Below, in pieces: positions 1 to 7,549 of a DNA stretch of 34,039 bases. A program made the translations under genes and the position numbers. Source of the stretch: Streptomyces sp. SID14478 (GTDB lineage: Bacteria; Actinomycetota; Actinomycetes; Streptomycetales; Streptomycetaceae); NCBI RefSeq assembly GCF_010548525.1, contig NZ_JAAGMG010000473.1, forward strand, positions 1 to 34,039. The letters are read 5' to 3'. The stretch's first letter is position 1. The number at the start of each line of letters is the position of its first letter. The notes beneath the pieces are model-generated. The model searched no databases, was not told where the DNA came from, and was given only the letters and a program-made list of their open reading frames with translations.

Positions 1-1
1 G

Positions 2-163
2 GCCGCCGACCTGCGCGGCAGCGTCCTTCTGGCCGGCGCGGTGGTGCTCGCCGCACTGCTCGCCTGGGCCATGCCCCTGCTCGTCCCCCTGCTGCCCGGC
101 CCGCTGGCGTTCGCCGCGACCGCCGTCGTCCTGCGCGCGGAACAGGGCGCGGACGGGCGCTGA
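2..163 (+). CDS. C-terminal end of an unidentified membrane protein (5' end outside window)
   Basis: An open frame runs in from the left edge and stops at TGA 161-163, giving 53 visible residues. They are almost all Ala, Leu, Val and Pro and form about two hydrophobic stretches separated by a Pro-rich turn (MPLLVPLLPGPLAFAA), then a short charged tail ending EQGADGR. This looks like the last membrane segments of an integral membrane protein. DUF624-type proteins and sugar permeases occur beside glycosidase genes in Streptomyces, but nothing visible assigns this one. The GH2 gene begins 57 bp downstream on the same strand, so the two may be co-transcribed. Confidence 0.55.
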   Translation, partial: AADLRGSVLLAGAVVLAALLAWAMPLLVPLLPGPLAFAATAVVLRAEQGADGR

Positions 164-220
164 ACCATCACGGCGCCGCCCCCGCGCCGTGCCCCTGTAC
201 GACACCACCGGAGTGCACCC

Positions 221-2014
221 ATGCCCCACACCCACCTGGACGCCGCGGGCCACCCCCGGCCGCAGCTCGTACGCGACCCCGACTGGCACGACCTGAGCGG
301 CCCCTGGCAGTTCGCCCACGACGACGCGGACCGCGGCCGGACCGACCGTTGGATGGACCCCGACGTCACCGCTCCCTTCACCGCCGGCGTCACCGTCCCC
401 TACCCGCCCGAGTCCAAGGCCTCGGGGATCCGGGACACCGCCTTCCACCCCGTCCTCTGGTACCGGCGCACGATCGACGTGCCCCGCCCGGCCGCGGGAC
501 GGCGCCTGCTGCTGCACTTCGGGGCGGTCGACTACCGGGCCGAGGTCTGGCTGGGCGGCCGCCTGGTGGGCCGGCACGAGGGCGGCCACACCGGCTTCAC
601 CTGCGACCTCACCGACGTGATCGACCGGGACGGGCCGCAGGTCCTGGTGGTCCGGGCCGAGGACCAGCCGCTCGACGCCGCGCAGCCGCGCGGCAAACAG
701 GACTGGCGCCAGGACCCCCACGTCATCTGGTACCACCGCACCTCGGGCATCTGGCAGCCGGTGTGGCTCGAGGACGTACCCGACGAGCACGTGACGTCAC
801 TGCACTGGACACCCGACGTCGCCCACGCCCGCGTACGCTGCCAGGTCCGCCTCAGCCGCTGGCCGCGGCGCCCCCTGAACCTGACGGTCCGTCTGACGCA
901 GGGCGGGCGGGTGCTCGCCGAGCAGCGGATGCTGACCGACGGCCAGGAGACGGAGTGCGACATCGCGGTGCCCGCCCTGCGGCACGCGCAGGAACTCGAG
1001 GGCCTGCTGTGGAGCCCGGAGCACCCGAACCTCGTCGACGCCACCGTGCACGTGAGTACCGCGGCGGACGACACCCCCGTCGACCTCGTCACCTCCTACC
1101 TCGGGCTGCGGGACATCGGCTGGGACGACGGCGTCTTCCTGCTCAACCACAAGCCGTACTTCCTGCGCATGGCGCTGCAGCAGGGCTACTGGCCCGCGTC
1201 CCATCTGGCCGCCTCCGCCGACGAGCTGCGCCGCGAGGCCGAACTGGCCAAGGAGATCGGCCTCAACGGACTGCGCATCCACCAGAAGATCGAGGACCCG
1301 CGCTTCCTGTACTGGGCGGACCGGCTCGGTCTGCTGCTGTGGGAGGAGATGCCGTCGGCGTACGCCTTCGGGACGCCGACGATCGAGCGGGTGGTCGGCG
1401 AGTGGACCGAGGTGATCTCCCGCGACCTCAGCCACCCCTCGATCGTCGCCTGGGTGCCGATCAACGAGTCCTGGTCCGTCCCCAACCCCGCGGCCGTCCC
1501 TGCCCAACGTCACTTCATGGACGCCCTGTACCACCTGACCAAGGCTCTGGACCCGTCCCGCCCGGCCGTCTCGAACGACGGCTGGGAGATCTCCGCCGCC
1601 GACATCTGGGGCGTCCACGACTACACGCAGCGCGCTGAGGTCCTCCAGGGGCGCTACGGCGCCCCCTCGCTGCGGCAGGGCGCCATCGCCGAACAGTGGC
1701 CCGGCGCCAAGCGCCTCACCCTGGACGGCGTCCGGCACCAGGGACAGCCCGTCGTGCTGAGCGAGTTCGGCGGGGCGACCTTCGAACCCGCCGAGGGCGC
1801 CCAGTGGTTCGGCTACGACACCGTGGCCACGCAGGAGGCCTTCGCGGAACGGCTGGCTTCCTTGGTGGACGCGGCCGTCGGCTCGGGCCTCGCCGGGTTC
1901 TGTTACACCCAGTTCACCGACACCGAGCAGGAGATCAACGGGCTGCTCACCGCGGACCGCCGCCCGAAGATCCCGCTCGACGACCTCCGCACCATCCTCC
2001 AACGACGGAAGTGA
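221..2014 (+). CDS. Glycoside hydrolase family 2 protein (beta-glucuronidase/beta-galactosidase-like)
   Basis: This 597-residue protein has the GH2 layout: a jelly-roll sugar-binding domain (about 20-185), an Ig-like beta-sandwich (about 190-295) and a TIM barrel (about 300-590). The acid/base Glu is E416 in the motif VAWVPINESW. The nucleophile Glu is E515 in VVLSEFGG. Both fit the retaining GH2 mechanism. No signal peptide is visible, so it should be cytoplasmic and act on imported oligosaccharides. A GGAG about 6 bases before ATG 221 supports the start. It is followed after 5 bases by the GH67 alpha-glucuronidase gene, so the pair is almost certainly one operon. That suggests glucuronic-acid-containing plant polymers such as glucuronoxylan. 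The glycone (glucuronide, galactoside or other) cannot be read from the sequence. Confidence 0.9.
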   Translation: MPHTHLDAAGHPRPQLVRDPDWHDLSGPWQFAHDDADRGRTDRWMDPDVTAPFTAGVTVPYPPESKASGIRDTAFHPVLWYRRTIDVPRPAAGRRLLLHFGAVDYRAEVWLGGRLVGRHEGGHTGFTCDLTDVIDRDGPQVLVVRAEDQPLDAAQPRGKQDWRQDPHVIWYHRTSGIWQPVWLEDVPDEHVTSLHWTPDVAHARVRCQVRLSRWPRRPLNLTVRLTQGGRVLAEQRMLTDGQETECDIAVPALRHAQELEGLLWSPEHPNLVDATVHVSTAADDTPVDLVTSYLGLRDIGWDDGVFLLNHKPYFLRMALQQGYWPASHLAASADELRREAELAKEIGLNGLRIHQKIEDPRFLYWADRLGLLLWEEMPSAYAFGTPTIERVVGEWTEVISRDLSHPSIVAWVPINESWSVPNPAAVPAQRHFMDALYHLTKALDPSRPAVSNDGWEISAADIWGVHDYTQRAEVLQGRYGAPSLRQGAIAEQWPGAKRLTLDGVRHQGQPVVLSEFGGATFEPAEGAQWFGYDTVATQEAFAERLASLVDAAVGSGLAGFCYTQFTDTEQEINGLLTADRRPKIPLDDLRTILQRRK

Positions 2015-2019
2015 GAGAC

Positions 2020-4935
2020 ATGAGCTCAGGAATACGCCGCCGCAGCGTCCTCGCCGCAGCCGCTCTCGCCGGCACGGCCGGCCCGTTCGTCCTGTCCGCA
2101 CCGGCCTCGGCGCGGCCGCTGTCAGCGACGCCGTCCTCGCCGGGCGGCGCCCTGCCCGCCGAGGACGGCTACGACCTGTGGCTGCGCTACCGGAAGGTGG
2201 AGGACCCCGAGGCGCTCGGCCGCTACCGGGCCGCTCTGGCCCACCTGGTCTGGCAGGGCGGTGGCCCGCTGCAGCGCTCCGCCGTGGACGAGTTGACCCG
2301 CGGGCTGACCGGGCTGCTCGGCACGCGGGTCACGCCGCGCGGCGACGCCCCCTCGGGCGCGGCCCTCGTGGTGGGCACACCGACGAGTTCCCCCTTGGTC
2401 CGCGCACTGGTCCCGGCGGCCGATCTGGCGGAGCTGGGTGACGAGGGCTACGTCGTGCGCCGCGTCACGAAGAGCGGGAAGGCCCGCATCGTGGTGGCGG
2501 CCCGGGCGGACCGCGGGGTGCTCTACGGCGCCTTCCACCTGTTGCGGCTCGTCCAGACGGGACAGCCGCTGGACCACGTCGCCCTCACGGAGCGTCCGGC
2601 CGCTCCGCTGCGCGTGGCCGACCACTGGGACAACATCGACGGCTCCATCGAGCGCGGCTACGCGGGCCGGTCCTTCTTCGACTGGGACGCGCTGCCGGAC
2701 CTCGACGACCGGTACACGGACCACGCGCGCGTTCTGGCCTCCCTCGGCATCAACGGCGTCGTGATCAACAACGTCAACACGCCCTCGACGTACCTCGCCG
2801 AACCCTTCCTCACCAAGCTCGCCGCCCTGGCGGGCGTGCTGCGCCGCTACGGCGTGGCCCTGTACGTCACGGCGAACTTCGCGGCCCCCATCGACCTGGG
2901 CGGGCTCGACACGGCCGACCCCTTCGACGCGCGGGTGGGCGCGTGGTGGGAGAAGAAGGCCGCGGAGATCTACGGGAAGATCAAGGACTTCGGCGGCTTC
3001 CTGGTGAAGGCCAACTCCGAGGGCCGGCCCGGCCCGTTGGACTACGGCAGGACCCACGCCGACGGGGCCAATCTCCTCGCCGGTGCGCTCGCGCCGCACG
3101 GCGGCATCGTGATGTGGCGGGCGTTCGTCCACGACACGGACGCGAAGTGGGACCGGCAGGGGTACCTCGACTTCACGCCGCTGGACGGGAAGTTCGCCGA
3201 CAACGCGGTCGTGCAGATCAAGAACGGGCCCATCGACTTCCAGGTCCGCGAACCCGCCCATCCGCTCTTCGGGTCGCTGCCGCGTACCAACTCGATGATC
3301 GAGCTGCAGGTGACCCAGGAGTACACCGGACACTCCACCCACGTGTGCTACCTCGTGCCGCAGTGGAAGGAGATCCTGGACTTCGACACGCTCAAGGAGG
3401 GCGAGGGCAGCACGGTCGCCGGTGTCGTGACCGGCAAGGTCCATCCGTACACGCACTTCGGGTTCGCAGGCGTGCTGAACTTCGGCGACGCGCGGAACTG
3501 GACCGGCTCCCACCTGGCCGCCGCGAACACGCACGGCTACGGACGCCTCGCGTGGAACCCGCAGGCACCGGCGGCCGAACTCGCCGACGAGTGGACCCGG
3601 ATGACCTTCGGCAACGACCCGCACGTCGTGCGTACCGTGTCCGATCTGCTGCTCGGCTCCTGGCGCACGTACGAGGACTACACCTCGCCCCTGGGCACCG
3701 GCTACCTCACGCATCCGCCGGACGGTTCGGTGACCGGGCACTTCGAGCCCAGCCCGACCACGACGACCCAGTTCCACAAGTCGGACCGCGCGGGCATCGG
3801 CTACGACCGCACCGCCGCGACCGGCGACGGCTACACCGCCTTGTACGCGCCGGCGGTCCGCGACGCCTACGAGTCGCTGGAGAACTGCCCCGAGGAACTC
3901 CTCCTCTTCCTGCACCACGTCCCGTACACCCACCGTCTGGACAGCGGGAAGACCGTCATCCAGCACATCTACGACACCCACTTCACCGCCGCGGAGCGGG
4001 TGACGGACATGCGCGCGGCCTGGGACGGGCTGCGGCGCCGCGTGGACCAGCGCCGACTCGCCGACGTGCACCGGCAGTTGGGCGCGCAGGCGACCCAGGC
4101 GGCGGTGTGGCGGGACACCCTGGTCGCGTACTGGTTCGAGCTGAGCCGGATCCGCGACGAGCACCGCGACTGGCTCCAGGCGGTGATCGCCCCGGCCGAC
4201 ACGGTGCTGCTGGGCGGCGAGCGGGGCGAACTGCCCGTACAGGTGGTCAACGCGACCGGCTCCGGCCTGCGTACGGACGTCACGCTCGACGTACCCGACG
4301 GCTGGGACGCGCAGTCCGCGACGGCGTACGTGGACTCGCGCGGCGACACGACGGTGAAGCTGGCCGTCGTACCTCCGCCGACTCCGCAGCTCGCGACCCT
4401 GCACGCGCGCCCGCGGTCGGGGTCGGTGCGCGCCCTCGACTCCTCGCTGCGCAGCCTGGCGAAGGCCGTCGTGGTGCCGCCCGCCGCCCGCTGCGTGCAC
4501 GCGCTGGACGCCGGGCCCTCCGATGCGCCGGTCCTGACGGGCTACACCCGTCTCGCACCCGACAGCACCTGGCGCGACGGCGCCGGGTTCGGCTGGGTCG
4601 GGAACACGCCCGACGCCACCGACACCGGCCTGTTCGACGTCGTCCGCCGCGACTACGTACGCGACAGCGCGCCCGCCGTGCTGCGGCTGAAGCTGCCCGC
4701 CGGGCCCTGCACGGCGCATCTGCTCACCGGCGATCCGAACACCTTCAACCGGGTGCTGATCGTGCGCGCGGACGGGGTCGAGAAGGTGCGCAGCGAGCAG
4801 CTCGACGGGCGGGAGTTCACCTGGCTGGAGGTCGCGTTGGACGGCGGGCCGGACGGACGCGAGGTGGACCTGGAACTGTCCGCGCCGCAGGACGATACCT
4901 GGCATCTGAGCGCCTGTGTCGTCGTGGCGGAATAG
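2020..4935 (+). CDS. Secreted (Tat) GH67 alpha-glucuronidase with C-terminal beta-sandwich extension
   Basis: This 971-residue protein starts at ATG 2020, after a GTGAGAG run and 5 bases past the GH2 stop. The open frame extends further upstream, but that part overlaps GH2. Residues 1-38 are a twin-arginine signal (RRRSVLAAAALAG, then ASA). Residues about 45-705 carry GH67 hallmarks: DGYDLWLRY, DHWDNIDGSIERGYAGRS and KANSEGRPGP. Candidate catalytic residues are E334 (acid, NSEG) and the pair D406 (NGPIDFQ) and E434 (TQEYTG). The 28-residue spacing of that pair equals that of the known catalytic pair in Geobacillus GH67. Most characterised GH67 enzymes are cytoplasmic and about 680-730 residues. 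This one is exported and adds a NEW3-like beta-sandwich (about 729-800) and a malectin/galactose-binding-like domain (about 824-971, DSTWRDGAGFGWVG). The family removes 4-O-methyl-glucuronic acid from xylo-oligosaccharide ends. Confidence 0.9.
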   Translation: MSSGIRRRSVLAAAALAGTAGPFVLSAPASARPLSATPSSPGGALPAEDGYDLWLRYRKVEDPEALGRYRAALAHLVWQGGGPLQRSAVDELTRGLTGLLGTRVTPRGDAPSGAALVVGTPTSSPLVRALVPAADLAELGDEGYVVRRVTKSGKARIVVAARADRGVLYGAFHLLRLVQTGQPLDHVALTERPAAPLRVADHWDNIDGSIERGYAGRSFFDWDALPDLDDRYTDHARVLASLGINGVVINNVNTPSTYLAEPFLTKLAALAGVLRRYGVALYVTANFAAPIDLGGLDTADPFDARVGAWWEKKAAEIYGKIKDFGGFLVKANSEGRPGPLDYGRTHADGANLLAGALAPHGGIVMWRAFVHDTDAKWDRQGYLDFTPLDGKFADNAVVQIKNGPIDFQVREPAHPLFGSLPRTNSMIELQVTQEYTGHSTHVCYLVPQWKEILDFDTLKEGEGSTVAGVVTGKVHPYTHFGFAGVLNFGDARNWTGSHLAAANTHGYGRLAWNPQAPAAELADEWTRMTFGNDPHVVRTVSDLLLGSWRTYEDYTSPLGTGYLTHPPDGSVTGHFEPSPTTTTQFHKSDRAGIGYDRTAATGDGYTALYAPAVRDAYESLENCPEELLLFLHHVPYTHRLDSGKTVIQHIYDTHFTAAERVTDMRAAWDGLRRRVDQRRLADVHRQLGAQATQAAVWRDTLVAYWFELSRIRDEHRDWLQAVIAPADTVLLGGERGELPVQVVNATGSGLRTDVTLDVPDGWDAQSATAYVDSRGDTTVKLAVVPPPTPQLATLHARPRSGSVRALDSSLRSLAKAVVVPPAARCVHALDAGPSDAPVLTGYTRLAPDSTWRDGAGFGWVGNTPDATDTGLFDVVRRDYVRDSAPAVLRLKLPAGPCTAHLLTGDPNTFNRVLIVRADGVEKVRSEQLDGREFTWLEVALDGGPDGREVDLELSAPQDDTWHLSACVVVAE

Positions 4936-5008
4936 GCCGTCATCCGGGGATGCGCCCGCGGCCCCTGCTCGGCCCTCGCAGGCGGGGCAGGGTCCGCGTC
5001 GCACAGGG

Positions 5009-5899
5009 TCACAGGTCGAGCTGGTACTCCAGGGCCTGATGGGTGGGGACGTAGCCCAGTGCGTCGTTGATGCGCCGCATGTGCGTGTTGCTGTCCGCCG
5101 TGTCGGTGACCAGGCCGCCCAGGTCGGGGTGGGCGTGGCGCGCGAGGCGGATCGCTTCGGCCTTCATCCAGCGGGCGAGGCCGCGGCCGCGGTGCTCGGG
5201 CAGCACGCCGGTGCCGTAGTGCAGTGCGTCGCCCTTCCCGTCGCCCGGCACGACGAGTTCGGAGAACCCGGCGATCGAGCCGTCCGACGCGTCGACGGCG
5301 GCCACCGTGGTGAGCAGCTCCCCGCGGTCGGCGACGGCTTTCGCGGCAGCCAGCACTTGCTCGACGTCCCAGGCCACGACGCCGTAGTCGGTGTCGTCCA
5401 TCGGCATGTCGTCCATCGCGCGGCGCGAGTCGGCGAAGGTGCGGGCCAGTTCGTCGGGGACGGTGCCCTGCCAGGAGACGAGGGTGTAGCCGGGGTGCGG
5501 CGCCGCCACGATCGCGTCGACCTCCCCGGCCTTGCCGCTGTCCGGCCCGTGGAGGGCGAGCCGGGCGTAGGTCAGGGTCAGCACCTTGCGGAAGCCGCGC
5601 GCGGCTAGGAAGTGGTCACCGGGCGTGCCCGCGTCGGCCTGCGCGACCATCGACCGCCGGTCCGCCTCCCGGGCGGCGGTCACGGCCGCGTCGAGCAGCT
5701 GCGATCCGACGTGTCTTCGCCGTTCGGCAGGGTGCACGTTGACCTGCAGCTCGGACAGGTGTTCCTGGCCCTCGCGGGTGAACACGCGCAGGAACGCGGA
5801 CCCGAGCGGATCGCCGTCCTCCCCGCTCGCGAGCCACGCGAGGCGGTGGCCGGAAGGGGTGCGGTCGGGATCGGCGAGGGCGGTGATGCGTGGGGACAA
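5009..5899 (-). CDS. Tandem-GNAT N-acetyltransferase
   Basis: About 296 residues with two GNAT folds. The first has acetyl-CoA loop VHPAERRRHVGSQLL at about 55-69. The second has VLPEHRGRGLARWMK at about 232-246, followed by the typical AxxxNxxMxxINxxLGY ending (DSNTHMRRINDALGY). The open frame runs much further upstream with no plausible start of its own and would overlap the next gene. I chose TTG 5899 because GGAG lies 6 bases before it and the protein then begins at the usual distance from the first GNAT core. The substrate is unknown; double-GNAT proteins of this kind acetylate small amines or antibiotics. The gene converges on the GH67 gene with a 73-bp gap and is divergent from the sugar dehydrogenase. 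Function is certain at family level; the start is less so. Confidence 0.8.
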   Translation of the reverse strand: MSPRITALADPDRTPSGHRLAWLASGEDGDPLGSAFLRVFTREGQEHLSELQVNVHPAERRRHVGSQLLDAAVTAAREADRRSMVAQADAGTPGDHFLAARGFRKVLTLTYARLALHGPDSGKAGEVDAIVAAPHPGYTLVSWQGTVPDELARTFADSRRAMDDMPMDDTDYGVVAWDVEQVLAAAKAVADRGELLTTVAAVDASDGSIAGFSELVVPGDGKGDALHYGTGVLPEHRGRGLARWMKAEAIRLARHAHPDLGGLVTDTADSNTHMRRINDALGYVPTHQALEYQLDL

Positions 5900-6000
5900 G
5901 GTGGCTCCGGTGAGGTCAACGGACTGGTGTACGGCGTCAGTTGACCACGCGGGGGACCGCAGGGACAGACAGACGTCGTGCCGTCGACACCCGAAGCCCT

Positions 6001-6016
6001 CTTGGTCTATACCAAG
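6001..6016. promoter_or_regulatory. DasR-like (dre-type) palindrome between GNAT and sugar dehydrogenase genes
   Basis: CTTGGTCTATACCAAG is an imperfect 16-bp palindrome with perfect 6-bp arms. Its core TGGTCTATACCA differs at one base from TGGTCTAGACCA, the core of the dre site bound by the GlcNAc-responsive GntR/HutC regulator DasR in Streptomyces. It lies about 71 bp before the sugar dehydrogenase start and 102 bp before the GNAT start. A TATTCT at 6031-6036 could be a -10 box for the dehydrogenase, which would put the palindrome over the expected -35 area. Binding is inferred from similarity only. Confidence 0.5.
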
Positions 6017-6086
6017 TACCGGTGTCTCAGTATTCTCATCCGTGTCCTGCGACACCCCCCTCTTCGCCGCCTCCAGGAGGATCACG

Positions 6087-7223
6087 GTGAAAGTTCGCAC
6101 GCGAAGCTCGGCAGTCATCGCCACGTTCTGCCTCGTCGCCTCCCTCGCCCTGACCACGGCGTCCGCGGACGAGCCCGGCGCCCGCCGGCAGGTCGCGAAG
6201 GTCGCGCTCACGAACGTGGCCACGGCGACGAATCCGACGGCCGGCGCCGTCGGCCCCGGCGGCAAGGTCTGGATCGCCGAACGGGCCGGAACAGTACGGG
6301 TGTTGGGCGACCATGGGCTCGGCGCCCCCGTGCTCGACATCTCCGCCGAGACCACCACCGACGGCGAACGCGGCCTGCTGGGCATCGCGTTCGACAAGAA
6401 GTCCGCGCACTTCTACATCTCGTTCACGAACCTCGAAGGCACCAGCACCGTCGACGAGTTCGCCGTGCGCCACGGCAAGCTCCTCACCGACACCCGCCGC
6501 ACGGTCCTCACGCAGACGCAGCCCTACGACAACCACAACGGCGGCGACATCAAGTTCGGCCCCGACGGCTACCTCTACATCGCGCTCGGCGACGGCGGCT
6601 CGGGCGGCGACCCGCACGGCAACGGGCAGAACCTCGGCACCCTGCTCGGCAAGCTGCTGCGCATCGACCCGCACGGCGCCACCCCGTACGCGATCCCGCG
6701 GGACAACCCCTTCGTCGGCGACCCGGACGCGCGGGGCGAGATCTGGGCGTACGGACTGCGCAACCCCTGGCGGTTCTCCTTCGACGCCCGCACCGGCGAC
6801 CTGCTGATCGGCGACGTCGGCCAGAGCGACTGGGAGGAGATCGACTGGGCACCGGCGAGCAGCAAGGGCGGCGAGAACTACGGCTGGTCCCAGATGGAGG
6901 GCACTCACCCCTTCCGGGGCGGCACGGAACCGGCGAACCACGTGCCCCCGGTCCACGAGTACGACCGTACCGGCCTCGGCTGCTCGGTCACCGGCGGATA
7001 CGTCTACCGCGGCAGGGCGATCCCGGACCTCGCGGGCCAGTACGTGTTCAGCGACTACTGCGACGGCACCCTGCGTTCCCTGCAGATGAGGAACGGCAAG
7101 GTGACCGGGGTGAACGACCTCGGCGTCAACGGGGGCGAGGTCATCTCGTTCGTCCAGGGCGGCAAGGGCGAGTTGTACGTGCTCGCGATCGGCGGCACCA
7201 TCGCCCGCATCGACCCGGCGTAA
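6087..7223 (+). CDS. Secreted PQQ-dependent sugar dehydrogenase (glucose/sorbosone dehydrogenase family)
   Basis: This 378-residue protein starts at GTG 6087, 6 bases after a perfect AGGAGG (6075-6080). Residues 1 to about 30 are a Sec signal (MKVRTRSSAVIATFCLVASLALTTASA). The rest is a six-bladed beta-propeller of the soluble glucose dehydrogenase/YliI/aldose dehydrogenase family. Family motifs seen are GERGLLGIAFD, YDNHNGGDIKFGPDG, LGDGGSGGDPHGNGQN, GKLLRIDPHG and YGLRNPWRFSFD. H150 in NHNGG is in the place of the catalytic His that contacts PQQ. The enzyme would oxidise aldose sugars to lactones outside the membrane, if PQQ is available. No PQQ biosynthesis genes are in the window. The palindrome upstream suggests carbon-source control. 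Confidence 0.88.
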   Translation: MKVRTRSSAVIATFCLVASLALTTASADEPGARRQVAKVALTNVATATNPTAGAVGPGGKVWIAERAGTVRVLGDHGLGAPVLDISAETTTDGERGLLGIAFDKKSAHFYISFTNLEGTSTVDEFAVRHGKLLTDTRRTVLTQTQPYDNHNGGDIKFGPDGYLYIALGDGGSGGDPHGNGQNLGTLLGKLLRIDPHGATPYAIPRDNPFVGDPDARGEIWAYGLRNPWRFSFDARTGDLLIGDVGQSDWEEIDWAPASSKGGENYGWSQMEGTHPFRGGTEPANHVPPVHEYDRTGLGCSVTGGYVYRGRAIPDLAGQYVFSDYCDGTLRSLQMRNGKVTGVNDLGVNGGEVISFVQGGKGELYVLAIGGTIARIDPA

Positions 7224-7246
7224 CACCCCGAGGCTATGGTCTGTAC

Positions 7247-7549
7247 GTGTTCAAGATGTCGTGGGCCCTCATCAACGACGGTGCCGGTCAGTGGACCGGC
7301 AGCGACTTCCACGCCGCCGCGCGGGAGTTGAGCCTCGGCGTCAACTCCGTGTGCACGGCCGAGGTCGACGAGGAGGTGCGGGCCGCCTGGTGCCGCAAGT
7401 GGGTCGAACCGCTCCAACTGCGGCTCACCCGCGAGGGACAGGCGGCCATCGCGGCGGGCGAGGAGTGGATCGACGGGGCGGGCCCCATCCTGGTCCGCCT
7501 CACTCCCCGGGCCGGCCCGCCCGAACACCCCTCCGTTCAGCCGGAGTAG
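7247..7549 (+). CDS. Small hypothetical protein, 100 residues
   Basis: This short ORF follows the sugar dehydrogenase stop by 23 bp. I prefer GTG 7247, with a weak GAGG at 7230-7233. ATG 7256 (MSWALINDGAGQW) is the alternative. The protein is acidic to neutral and soluble, with Trp and Cys pairs (WCRKWVEPLQLRL) and no signal peptide or membrane segment. Codon use is typical GC-rich coding. I do not recognise a domain and assign no function. Its last 50 bases overlap the 3' end of the convergent ROK gene. Confidence 0.6.
   Translation: MFKMSWALINDGAGQWTGSDFHAAARELSLGVNSVCTAEVDEEVRAAWCRKWVEPLQLRLTREGQAAIAAGEEWIDGAGPILVRLTPRAGPPEHPSVQPE

Noticed and set aside
2122..5004. Long reverse-strand open frame opposite the GH67 gene
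   Set aside because: Translation is Arg/Val/Gly-rich without recognisable motifs, while the forward strand encodes an unmistakable GH67 enzyme.
4936..5008. Possible terminator between the convergent GH67 and GNAT genes
   Set aside because: Only a short CCCTGC/GCAGGG pairing with a long loop could be found; not strong enough to call.
5900..6397. Upstream extension of the GNAT reading frame to an ATG at 6397
   Set aside because: It would overlap the sugar dehydrogenase, including its AGGAGG and signal peptide, and the extra residues show no domain; a TTG with GGAG at 5899 fits better.
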